From an uncultured Actinomyces sp. (lineage in GTDB: Bacteria > Actinomycetota > Actinomycetes > Actinomycetales > Actinomycetaceae), in NCBI GenBank assembly GCA_937926195.1, contig CALEXZ010000059.1, forward strand, positions 1 through 16,877: DNA of 16,877 nt. Reading direction: 5' to 3'. Shown here piece after piece: positions 8,001 to 15,068 of this stretch (position 1 is the first letter of the stretch; each line of letters starts with the position of its first letter). Below the pieces are notes generated by a model. It worked only from the letters and a program-made list of their open reading frames with translations. It was not told the DNA's origin and ran no database searches. A program made the position numbers and the translations under genes.

Positions 8001-8333
8001 TCTCTCGGTGCCGTCAGAGTGCGGTGACACAGACGACACGCCAGCGCAGACGACGGCTCCACAGTCGGCAGCCGCACCACAACCGAACCGAGGACTCCTC
8101 GGAACGAGAGTAGATGCAGTGACCTACACCATATTCAGGTCGCTCATGGAAGGCTAGGCCACCCTCATGGCCGTGCCGGATGCCACGTGTGTGAGTCCAT
8201 GCGCAGCCGGGCGCGCCCGCACCGCCCGCGGCGTGTGACGTTGGCCCACGTTCCCGGGTTCGCCCAGGGCTCACCGGATGCGCCGGGGGCGGAAAGCGGC
8301 CGCTACGGCTGGGCGCGGGGGCAAGGTCGATGA

Positions 8334-8345
8334 TGAAGTGGACGC
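8334..8345 (+). promoter_or_regulatory. Weak candidate leaderless -10 box of the DUF7455 gene
   Basis: TGAAGT (8334-8339) lies six bases before ATG 8346, in the same geometry as the boxes before the amidohydrolase and parE, and the gene has no ribosome-binding site. The second base of the box is G instead of the strongly preferred A, so this is only suggestive. Confidence 0.25.
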
Positions 8346-8606
8346 ATGAGTCAGATGAGCGCACCCACCGTCGTCGCCGAGGAGGCGACCCTCACCGAGT
8401 CCGTCGCGCCCGCCGAGGGTGCCGAGCGCCCGCTGACGACGGCCGACCGCTGCGACGCCTGCGGAGCGCAGGCCTTCGTCCGGGTGGTCCTGGCCTCGGG
8501 CGAGCTGCTGTTCTGCGGCCACCACGCTCGGGCGCACAGGCCCGCCCTGGAGCGTCAGGCCCTGTTCATTCAGGACGAGTCCTCGCGCCTGCCCCAGGCC
8601 GGCTGA
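8346..8606 (+). CDS. DUF7455 domain protein, small zinc-ribbon-like
   Basis: This 86-aa protein has a disordered acidic N-terminus (about 1-28) and a core beginning LTTADRCDACGAQAFVRV and ending LLFCGHHARAH. The CxxC pair and the later CxHH set are the expected ligands for one zinc ion. This is the widespread actinobacterial family annotated as DUF7455, whose members commonly sit beside sigA and the topoisomerase IV genes, as here. Its function is not established; a small nucleic-acid or RNA-polymerase-associated role would be a guess. A second in-frame ATG three codons downstream is also possible as a start. It converges on the ligase gene with a 29-base gap. Confidence 0.85.
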   Translation: MSQMSAPTVVAEEATLTESVAPAEGAERPLTTADRCDACGAQAFVRVVLASGELLFCGHHARAHRPALERQALFIQDESSRLPQAG

Positions 8607-8635
8607 GGCGGCGCGCCCAGCCCGGACCCGCGCAC

Positions 8636-10156
8636 TCAGCCCAGCCCGTCGTGGCCGGGCAGTGACGAGGTGAAGCGGCGTGAGGAGCGTCCCGAGTCCG
8701 ACAGCGCCTGAACACCGACCGGCTGGCCCAGCAGCGCGGCCAGCCCCGTGCGGATCTCCTCGGCCAGGTCCGGGGTGAGATCACCGCGGCATCCCGCGGC
8801 CAGCACCTCCAGGGCGCCGTCGGCGTCCTGGTGCACCGACCACACGGCGGCACCGCGCGCCTGAAGCACCTGCGTCAGGCTCACCGAAGGCACCCAGGTC
8901 CCCGCGGCGTCCCGGTAGCGGACGGTCGCACGGCCCTCCAGGTCGGTGATGAGGCACTCGACGCCCCCGGGCGCGTGCGGGCACTGGCGGCGCACGACGG
9001 CGCCCCGGTCTCCGGTGTCGTAGCGCAGCAGCGGCATCGCCGGGTTCGTGCCCGTGGTGACGACGAGCCTGCCGCGCCTGCCCTCAGGGACGGGTCGTCC
9101 GTCCTCGTCCAGGACCTCGACGTGCACCCCGGGCACGATCCTGCCCCCGGTGCCGTCAGGGTCGACGGACACCATCCCGCACTCCTCCAGGCCGTAGACG
9201 TCGAGGACGGGTACGCCCCAGGTCTGCTCGAGCCGGGCGCGGGCCGGGGCGGTCAGGTGGGAGGTGCCCGAGACGATGAGCCGGGGGTGCAGGCCGGGCT
9301 CGGCCTCGGCCAGGCGCAGCAGCGGCAGCGGTGCGCTGGACAGCACGAGCGGGTCGTGGCGTGCCAGCCACCGGGAGGCGTCCGCGGGCCGCCGCCAGGC
9401 GCCGGGGTCGAGGTTGACGCGCGCCATGTGCGCCCCCGGCCCGTGGGCGGTCATCGCCGAGGCGTAGGTGAAGGCCTCGCCCTGGTCGACCACCTGGAGC
9501 AGGGCGAGGCGCTGGGGACGGTCGGCATCCAGGTCCCAGGAGATGCCCAGGCGGTCCATCCACCACCGCAGGAGCACGACGTCGGCGGCCGGGGCCAGGG
9601 GATCGACCGGGAATCGCAGGCTGGCCCCCGTCGATCCAGAGGAGGAGCCGACGACCGCACGGCCCAGGTCGGCGTCGACGGGCACGAAGGAGGCCACGTC
9701 CCGGCGCAGGTCCTCCCGGTCGGCCACGGGCAGGTCCCCCAGGGTCGCGTCGGGAGCCAGTTGCGCCGTGCGGATCAGGGCGCGGTAGCGGGGCACGGTG
9801 CCAAGGGCGGGTCGCACGACCTCCTGCGTCAGGACTGCGTGGGGCTGGGGACCGGTGGACCTCTGTGCCAAGGAGCCGTCGCCCACGAGCGCGGCGAAGC
9901 GGGCGAGCGCGTCGAGGTCAGCACCGGTGAGCCGGTCCCCGCAGCGGTGCGTCCACAACGGGGCGCCCGGCTCGTCGGCCAGACGGCGCACCTGGGCCAG
10001 GGCGGCGGCGTCGAGGGTGGGCCAGCGTTCGGTGTCGGACAGGACGGCGGCGTTCATGGGTGCGTAGTCTTCGCGGCCCGCTCTGGTCAGGGCGGCCGCC
10101 ACCGAGGCCTGCGCACCACCGGGCTGCCACCGTGCGCGGAACCGTTCCTCGTCCAT
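8636..10156 (-). CDS. PaaK-like adenylate-forming enzyme (ANL superfamily)
   Basis: This 506-aa protein resembles the phenylacetate-CoA ligase/LuxE/CapK branch of adenylate-forming enzymes. It shows the phosphate-binding loop GSSSGSTGAS (170-179), the adenine-site motif YGLEECG (321-327) and the hinge-region ribose motif YDTGDRG (379-385). A small C-terminal domain follows from about 405. The C-terminal stretch that usually holds the catalytic lysine (GK-x-x-R pattern) reads SGRSSRRF near 488-495, so that lysine seems replaced. The acyl or carboxylate substrate is unknown. The start ATG 10156 is two bases past the preceding stop codon, with GTGGGG upstream; longer frames running into the upstream gene are rejected. 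It is the last gene of the long leftward operon, which suggests it serves the MoxR-VWA cassette rather than aromatic catabolism; no paa genes are nearby. Confidence 0.78.
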   Translation of the reverse strand: MDEERFRARWQPGGAQASVAAALTRAGREDYAPMNAAVLSDTERWPTLDAAALAQVRRLADEPGAPLWTHRCGDRLTGADLDALARFAALVGDGSLAQRSTGPQPHAVLTQEVVRPALGTVPRYRALIRTAQLAPDATLGDLPVADREDLRRDVASFVPVDADLGRAVVGSSSGSTGASLRFPVDPLAPAADVVLLRWWMDRLGISWDLDADRPQRLALLQVVDQGEAFTYASAMTAHGPGAHMARVNLDPGAWRRPADASRWLARHDPLVLSSAPLPLLRLAEAEPGLHPRLIVSGTSHLTAPARARLEQTWGVPVLDVYGLEECGMVSVDPDGTGGRIVPGVHVEVLDEDGRPVPEGRRGRLVVTTGTNPAMPLLRYDTGDRGAVVRRQCPHAPGGVECLITDLEGRATVRYRDAAGTWVPSVSLTQVLQARGAAVWSVHQDADGALEVLAAGCRGDLTPDLAEEIRTGLAALLGQPVGVQALSDSGRSSRRFTSSLPGHDGLG

Positions 10157-10158
10157 GC

Positions 10159-10851
10159 TCAGTACCCCACGTACCTCGACGCGGCCTCGGCCGCCCGCTT
10201 GCGGGCCAGGGCTTCCTCGAGCTCCCTGCGGCGCTCCTCCTCGACGCGCAGCTGCTCGGCGGCCTCGGTACTGGCCAGCACCGACACGGCCTCCCAACCG
10301 GCCAGGGCCACGGCCGGGGTCTCCTCCCGCGGGGTGAGGCCCATCCCGGCCAGGAACAGGCGGCACAGCTCCTCACGACGCTCGTGCTCGACCACCCAGG
10401 TGTCCTGGGCCGTCCATGGTGCCAGGTACTCCGAGAGCATGGCGACGGCCAGGGCGAGCCTCCGCCCGCCGACTTCGGGGCCACCGCAGTGCCCCGGCCA
10501 CGCCCCGGCCTGCTCGGTGCTCACCCGGCGCAGCAGCCGCGCGGCCAGGACACGCATCCCGGCAGGAGGCGGTTGCGGGGCTCCTGTCTGCGCCGCCAGG
10601 GCCTCGTCGTAGGCCTCCAGGGACAGGCCGGTGTCCCGCACGGCGTCGGCCAGGACGGCGTCGTCGTCGACCCCCGGGGCGCGCCAGTCGGTGCCGGCCG
10701 AGGCCAGGTCCGCCATGAGGACGGCCAGCGGCGGCCCGGCGGCGGCGTGGCGCAGCGCGTCGGTGACCGTCTCCACGGCCTGGGCGGTGCGCGGCAGGGC
10801 GATACCGTCGCTTGTGACGTCGGCGGCGGGCGGTTCCTCGTGCCACCTCAT
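10159..10851 (-). CDS. Uncharacterised 230-aa cassette protein with C-terminal coiled coil
   Basis: I do not recognise a family. The protein has an Ala/Pro-rich N-terminal half (about 1-100), a helical middle with a Trp-rich stretch (AWPGHCGGPEVGG near 117-129, then YLAPWTAQDTW), and a strongly charged C-terminal helix at about 198-225 (RVEEERRRELEEALARK) that looks like a coiled coil. No signal peptide or membrane segment is visible. The start is the ATG at 10851, which overlaps the stop of the VWA gene as ATGA and has GGAGGAGG five bases upstream. An ATG at 10866 would overlap further and lies within that ribosome-binding site. It sits between the metallopeptidase-VWA gene and the ligase, with two bases to the latter, so it is very likely a component or adaptor of the same system. 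Confidence 0.72.
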   Translation of the reverse strand: MRWHEEPPAADVTSDGIALPRTAQAVETVTDALRHAAAGPPLAVLMADLASAGTDWRAPGVDDDAVLADAVRDTGLSLEAYDEALAAQTGAPQPPPAGMRVLAARLLRRVSTEQAGAWPGHCGGPEVGGRRLALAVAMLSEYLAPWTAQDTWVVEHERREELCRLFLAGMGLTPREETPAVALAGWEAVSVLASTEAAEQLRVEEERRRELEEALARKRAAEAASRYVGY

Positions 10852-12587
10852 CGGTTCCTCCTCCACACCCTGCGGCTGAGCTCCCGGCTGCGGGAGATGA
10901 CGTCGTCCATCGTTGTCACGAGCACGGTCTCATAGCCTGCGGGCAGCCGCAGGCGCGCGAGGGCCTTCTCACCGCAGTTCAGCAGGAGGGTTCCGCCTCC
11001 CCCGGCGGCCTCCAGAGCGCGCTCGGCCACACCCGGGCTCCCGGTGGCGTCCTCGACGTCGTCCATCATGGAGACCACCCCGGTGTCCGAGACGACGGCG
11101 ATGTGGCAGCGGCGCTGGTCCTCGTGCCCCGTCCGGGGGCCCAGGTGAGTGCGTTCGAGCAGCGGCAGCGGGAAGCACGTGGCGCCCCTGAAGGAGGCGA
11201 CGATCGCCGCCATGACGGCGTCCGTGTCCCGGGTGAAGCCGTCGGTCGAGGCGATCTGCTGGCGCCCGGACCAGGTGGTGGCCTGGACGCGACCGCCGGC
11301 GCGCAGCGCGGACAGGGCCAGGATCGTGCCGGCCACCGCCACCGGTGAGAGCACGTGGGCGGGGTTGGGCATAGAGCCCGAGGAGTCCAGGTACAGGTCG
11401 AGGTCGAGGGGGACGTGCTCGGGCTCGCCGCCCCGGTCCTCCTCCTGGACGCGCTTGCGCGTCGTCACTCCGGGGACGACGAGGGGCGAGGCCAGGACGG
11501 TGGCCGCCCAGTCGATGTCGGCCAGGTCCTCACCCAGCTCCCAAGTCTCTGACGCCCCGGGGATCGTCTCCCTGTAGCGGTGCGGCCGGGGGTCCTCGAA
11601 GGGCACGAGGTGGGGTGCGGCGAGCTCGCGGTAGTAGTGGGCCGTGACCGTGGGCTTGTCGACGCTGATCCCCAGGGCGGTGACGACGGCGTGGAGGTCG
11701 GCGGGCTCGAAGCGCTGCCCGTCACCGCTCTGCCCGGTGGACTCCACCGGCTCGGGAGCCTTGACAGCCTCGCAGCTGTGCTCGGCCGCTGTCCCCATGA
11801 CCTCCGGGTCCAGCACGGGGTGGAGGACGGGCGCAACCAGGGAGGCGTCCCCCACCAGGCCGTCCGGCAGGCGGTGCTCCCCCACGACCCCGTGGCAGGG
11901 CAGCCAGAGGACAGAGGAGTCCGGGGGCGGGAGCAGGGGGCGGATGAGGGCAGCGAATCCCTCGGCGCCCTTGACGAGGCGCTTGGAGTAGACGCGGGCG
12001 ACGCGGGCCATGATGCGGGCCTCGCTCTCGGCGGCCTGCCCGGGCTCGACGAGGGATCCCGCTGGCCTGCGTCCCAGCAGCTCCAGGCAGCGCAGGTAGG
12101 TGGCGAAGACGGTGTTGGTCTCCTCGACGGGGCCGTCGGGCGCCAGGACCCGGGTGACGTCGATGTCGCGCCGGTGGGCGAGCTCGTCGTTGATGACGAG
12201 GTCCAGCCACAGGTTGGAGACGTAGGGCACGAGCGGGTCACGGTCGATGAGGGCGCGGCGGACCCGTAGGGCCACCCGTGCCGCGGTGGTCCGGTCGGCG
12301 GGGGCGAGGACGTGGTGCCCGACCTCGTGGGCGAGGACCGCCAGGCAGTCCCGGGTTCCCAGGCCATTGTCCGCCATGACGCGGGTGTTGACGTGCACGC
12401 TCATGGTGGACAGGTCGAGCCAGGCCAGGGCGGAGCCCGGTACGTCTGTGTGCGCCCCCACCTCGGGCTCGTCCGGGGCACCGTGGACGGTGGGGGCGTG
12501 GAGCCGGGTCGAGGGGCTCCATACGGCCTGGGCCGCGGGCCAGGCCTCGGCGACGGCTCGGACGTAGTCGAGGTGGCCGGCGCTCAC
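10848..12587 (-). CDS. VWA protein with N-terminal HExxH metallopeptidase-like domain
   Basis: This 579-aa protein combines two domains. The N-terminal domain has LAVLAHEVGHHVL with the zinc motif HEVGH at 87-91, and then NLWLDLVINDELAHRR (125-140). The latter matches the N-x-x-x-D-x-x-x-N-D-E-L pattern of putative metallopeptidases paired with MoxR ATPases (COG3864/DUF2201 type). The C-terminal domain from about 393 is a von Willebrand A fold with a complete metal-adhesion site: DSSGS (Asp401, Ser403, Ser405), Thr470 in GAT, and Asp501 in VVSDTG. A low-complexity linker lies at about 270-295. MoxR ATPases commonly remodel partners through such VWA domains. No secretion signal is seen, so it should be cytosolic. 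The GTG start at 12587 overlaps the upstream stop as GTGA; open frame continues further upstream but inside the preceding gene. Confidence 0.85.
   Translation of the reverse strand: MSAGHLDYVRAVAEAWPAAQAVWSPSTRLHAPTVHGAPDEPEVGAHTDVPGSALAWLDLSTMSVHVNTRVMADNGLGTRDCLAVLAHEVGHHVLAPADRTTAARVALRVRRALIDRDPLVPYVSNLWLDLVINDELAHRRDIDVTRVLAPDGPVEETNTVFATYLRCLELLGRRPAGSLVEPGQAAESEARIMARVARVYSKRLVKGAEGFAALIRPLLPPPDSSVLWLPCHGVVGEHRLPDGLVGDASLVAPVLHPVLDPEVMGTAAEHSCEAVKAPEPVESTGQSGDGQRFEPADLHAVVTALGISVDKPTVTAHYYRELAAPHLVPFEDPRPHRYRETIPGASETWELGEDLADIDWAATVLASPLVVPGVTTRKRVQEEDRGGEPEHVPLDLDLYLDSSGSMPNPAHVLSPVAVAGTILALSALRAGGRVQATTWSGRQQIASTDGFTRDTDAVMAAIVASFRGATCFPLPLLERTHLGPRTGHEDQRRCHIAVVSDTGVVSMMDDVEDATGSPGVAERALEAAGGGGTLLLNCGEKALARLRLPAGYETVLVTTMDDVISRSRELSRRVWRRNR
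10857..10864 (-). promoter_or_regulatory. Ribosome-binding site of the 230-aa gene
   Basis: GGAGGAGG on the minus strand, inside the last codons of the VWA gene and five bases before ATG 10851, is the strongest ribosome-binding site in the operon. It supports the ATGA-overlap start and suggests the 230-aa protein is made at high stoichiometry. Confidence 0.65.
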
Positions 12588-13480
12588 TGCGGTGCCCTGA
12601 CGAGAAGGCGGTAGCTGCGCGGCAGGACGCTGAGGACCGCTGCGCCGGGGCCGGGCAGGTCCGTCGTCGGTGCCGTCACCCCCTCGGGGGCGTCGCCTGC
12701 CGGCACGACGGCGGCGCCGTGGACGTCGGCGATGATCGCCCACAGGAGGCCGTCGGCCACGACGTACCAGGCCTGGTCGTCGGCGCTGTGGAGACGCGGG
12801 CGCTCCAGCCAGGTGCCGCCGTCGCCACGGAACCCGCCGACGACGTGGCGGGCGGGCCGCGGGCCGGCGGGCCACCACCAGCGCTCGGAGCGGGAGCGGG
12901 CAGCCAGCTCGGCCGCTAAGCGGGTCCCCGCCCCCAGGGCAGGGCACACCGTGTCCGGGCTCAGGGCCAGGACGCCCAGGGCCGCATCGCGCAGACGCAC
13001 CGCCCCGTGGCGCCACCCGGCCAGGACCGCGAGCCGGGTCGGTGACACCGAGACGCCGACGACGCCCGCCGCACCGGTGGCGCCAGCGCCCAGGGCGTGA
13101 CCGGGGGGCGGGCAGGCGGCCATGAGCGCCAGCCAGGTCCGCCACATCGCTTGTGGCTCGGCCCCGGGCACCGGCGTGCGCAGCACCTCGGCGACCTCCG
13201 CCGGGGCGCGCAGCCACCACGGCGCCAGTACAAGGGTCTGCTCCAGCCGCTGCCACAGGGGGTCCTGGGCGCGGGGGTGCCTGGCGGCCAGGCGGACGAG
13301 CTCAAGGAAGCAGCGGTCGACCTCGTCCGGGTCGGTGGCGCTGGAGGCCAGGACGTTGGCGGGGCGCTCTAGGGCGGCCAGGCGTGCCAGGACCTGGTCC
13401 TGGGGGGCGCGCGCGTGGGAGGCCAGGACCTCGTTGGCGGCCTCGCGCCGTGCGGCCAGGAAGGAGCGCCACGGGTTCAC
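12584..13480 (-). CDS. Uncharacterised 298-aa protein between MoxR and VWA genes (possible ternary-system scaffold)
   Basis: I cannot assign a family from sequence. Residues 1-125 look mainly helical (LARLAALERP, CFLELVRLAARHP, MWRTWLALMAAC). From about 138 the protein turns into short hydrophobic strands with turns (VVGVSVSPTRLAVLAG, AWYVVADGLLWAIIAD, LSVLPRSYRLLVRAP), suggesting a beta-rich or partial propeller-like half. SVSPTRLAVLAG is reminiscent of a propeller blade strand. No enzymatic motif is visible. Systems described as MoxR-vWA-beta-propeller ternary systems (bpX domains) have a third partner of this kind between the same two genes, so this is my leading hypothesis, by position and not by homology. 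The start is GTG 13480, four bases after the MoxR stop with GGGGAG eight bases upstream. A longer frame to 13870 is rejected because it would lie inside moxR and reads as Pro/Ser/Thr nonsense. Confidence 0.7.
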   Translation of the reverse strand: MNPWRSFLAARREAANEVLASHARAPQDQVLARLAALERPANVLASSATDPDEVDRCFLELVRLAARHPRAQDPLWQRLEQTLVLAPWWLRAPAEVAEVLRTPVPGAEPQAMWRTWLALMAACPPPGHALGAGATGAAGVVGVSVSPTRLAVLAGWRHGAVRLRDAALGVLALSPDTVCPALGAGTRLAAELAARSRSERWWWPAGPRPARHVVGGFRGDGGTWLERPRLHSADDQAWYVVADGLLWAIIADVHGAAVVPAGDAPEGVTAPTTDLPGPGAAVLSVLPRSYRLLVRAPQ

Positions 13481-13484
13481 CGGG

Positions 13485-15068
13485 TCATCTCCCCGACCAC
13501 TCCAGCCACGACAGGTAGGCGGAGTAGCGCTGGTGGGCGTACTTGAGGGCCATGGCGTCCTCGAAGACGTGCCCGTAGAGCTTGCCCGGGGCGCGCAGCG
13601 CCCGCAGCTCGTGCTCGATGCGCGCCAGGCGGGCGCGCACCTCGGTGGCAGGCACGCCGTCCAGGCCGGCGTGCAGCTCCTCCAGAATGTCCCCCACGGG
13701 GTCGTTGGCCTCCAGCTGGGTGGCGTCGTAGGCGTGGCAGGCCTGGTCGAACAGGTCGCGCAGCCAGGCGATGCGGTCCCAGCGCAGCAGGGTGCCCGCG
13801 TCGGTGGAGAAGGCGGGGCTGTCGAGGTTGGGCTGGAGCTTGTCCCGCAGGACGAAGGGCAGTACGGCACGCAGGTCGTCCAGGCCCGCCGAGGGGCGGC
13901 CCCGGAAGTAGGCCATGGCCTTGGAGTAGGTCAGGGCCGTGTGCATGGCGCGCACCGACAGGCCCGACAGGGTCTGGTCGCCGATGTCGGTGAGGTGGTC
14001 GCGGCCGGTCGTGCGGGCCGCCAGGTCGGCGACGTCTCCCCCGGCCAGGCGGGCGGTGTCCTTCGTGCGGTACTCGAACTGGGTGGCGGCCCGCTCGCAG
14101 ACCTCCAGCTGGGAGGCGAAGAAGGCCAGGCGCCGCAGGGTTCCCGGCTCGATCGGCACGGCCTGCACCTGGGCGGAGAGCTCCTCGTGCTCGGCGTCGG
14201 AGAACACGACCGCCGGCGGCACGTGCCGCTCGGGGTGGGTGCCCCGCTCGGACCTGGCCAGGAGCCCGGGCAGGAACCGGGAGTTGAAGCCCAGGGCCTG
14301 GACGGTGACGTCGATGCGGTCGCGCAGCGCCTCGACCACCTCGTAGGTGCCGCCGCCGAGGTCGTCGTTGGCCGTGAGGTACCAGGCGGCGTCCCCGGTG
14401 GTGAGGACCTGGTCGTAGGACTCGACGTAGCCGTCGGCCAGGACAGTCAGCAGGGCGGACTGGGTGCGGGTGGGGATGCGGTTGTACTCGTCGATGATCT
14501 TCACGCGCATACCGAGCCAGGAGCGCCAGGAGACCTCGATCTCGGCCAGGGAGTCGGCGTTGACGAGGTCGCGCGGCAGCGGGGTGCCGAAGAGGTCGGA
14601 GACCGTCAGCTGGGGGTGGCCGTGCTGCATGGCGCGGCGCACCTGCTCCAGGGGGTAGCCGGCGATGACGCCCATGAGCACCGCCGAGGTGGTCTTGCCC
14701 CGGCCGGGGCCGCCCACGAACAGGCACCGTCCCCGCACGGCGAAGGTCAGCAGCGGCATGAGCACGAAGGAGGAGTAGGACGGCCCGCTGGGCAGGTGGA
14801 GGCGGGCGCCGGTCTCGCCCAGCTCGACGCTCGTGTCCGCCACCGGCCCCGGTGCCTCGAACTCGACGTCGTAGTGGGGGCTGATGACCGCCTCGTTGAC
14901 CATCCAGTAGTAGGCGCGCCGCAGCTTCTCACCCAGGTCCGGGCGCTGTGCCGAGGGCGTCGAGTCCCGGAAGACGTCGGCGACGTCGAGGGCACCGGGG
15001 GCGGTCGCACGGCCGGAGGCGACGGGAGCGACCGGGGAGCTGGGCACATGGCCGTAGGAGATGGTCAC
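13485..15068 (-). CDS. MoxR-family AAA+ ATPase
   Basis: This 527-aa AAA+ protein is a predicted chaperone-like remodeller. Visible motifs in order: Walker A GGPGRGKTTS (119-128), SDLFGTPL (157-164), Walker B KIIDEYNRIP (190-199), sensor 1 LTANDD (231-236), arginine finger region EALRDRIDV (246-254) and sensor 2 SVRAMHTAL (371-379). Together these are diagnostic for MoxR rather than other AAA+ groups. It is longer than typical MoxR (about 320-370 aa): about 100 extra residues precede the ATPase core, and a helical C-terminal extension from about 430 ends in KYAHQRYSAYLSWLEW. The extensions may bind the VWA protein or the middle protein. The start is GTG 15068, overlapping the nadR stop as GTGA, with GAGGAG five bases upstream. 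The gene begins the MoxR-VWA part of the operon. Confidence 0.9.
   Translation of the reverse strand: MTISYGHVPSSPVAPVASGRATAPGALDVADVFRDSTPSAQRPDLGEKLRRAYYWMVNEAVISPHYDVEFEAPGPVADTSVELGETGARLHLPSGPSYSSFVLMPLLTFAVRGRCLFVGGPGRGKTTSAVLMGVIAGYPLEQVRRAMQHGHPQLTVSDLFGTPLPRDLVNADSLAEIEVSWRSWLGMRVKIIDEYNRIPTRTQSALLTVLADGYVESYDQVLTTGDAAWYLTANDDLGGGTYEVVEALRDRIDVTVQALGFNSRFLPGLLARSERGTHPERHVPPAVVFSDAEHEELSAQVQAVPIEPGTLRRLAFFASQLEVCERAATQFEYRTKDTARLAGGDVADLAARTTGRDHLTDIGDQTLSGLSVRAMHTALTYSKAMAYFRGRPSAGLDDLRAVLPFVLRDKLQPNLDSPAFSTDAGTLLRWDRIAWLRDLFDQACHAYDATQLEANDPVGDILEELHAGLDGVPATEVRARLARIEHELRALRAPGKLYGHVFEDAMALKYAHQRYSAYLSWLEWSGR

Larger units (their letters stand above)
7987..8345. other. Divergent intergenic region, 359 bases
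   Basis: This region separates the leftward MauE-like gene from the rightward DUF7455 gene and must hold both promoters. The MauE side (about 7987-8160) is low in GC (32 of 60 bases at 8101-8160) and has TATGGT and TACTCT on the minus strand as candidate -10 boxes without good -35 partners. The DUF7455 side is GC-rich and holds a 12-base perfect palindrome at 8208-8219 (CGGGCGCGCCCG) and ACGTT repeated at 8238-8242 and 8248-8252, one helical turn apart. No RNA gene or believable intact small gene was found. Confidence 0.6.

Noticed and set aside
7592..8080. 162-codon minus-strand frame with a CxxC segment (ACRLCHR)
   Set aside because: It runs mostly inside the MauE-like gene in another frame, and the better ribosome-binding site belongs to that gene.
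8014..8364. 116-codon minus-strand frame upstream of the MauE-like gene with a Cys/Trp/Arg-rich end
   Set aside because: Its only ATG is far upstream and crosses the DUF7455 start, there is no ribosome-binding site near the Cys-rich part, and composition changes abruptly along it.
8831..10612. 593-codon open frame on the plus strand
   Set aside because: It is antisense to the PaaK-like enzyme, with low-complexity composition and no recognisable motif.
12588..13256. N-terminal extension of the VWA protein by 223 codons
   Set aside because: It lies within the preceding gene in another frame and is Arg/Gly/Pro-rich; the GTGA overlap gives a natural start.
13481..13870. N-terminal extension of the 298-aa protein by 130 codons
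   Set aside because: It would overlap moxR out of frame and reads as Ser/Pro/Thr/Cys-rich sequence unlike a protein domain.
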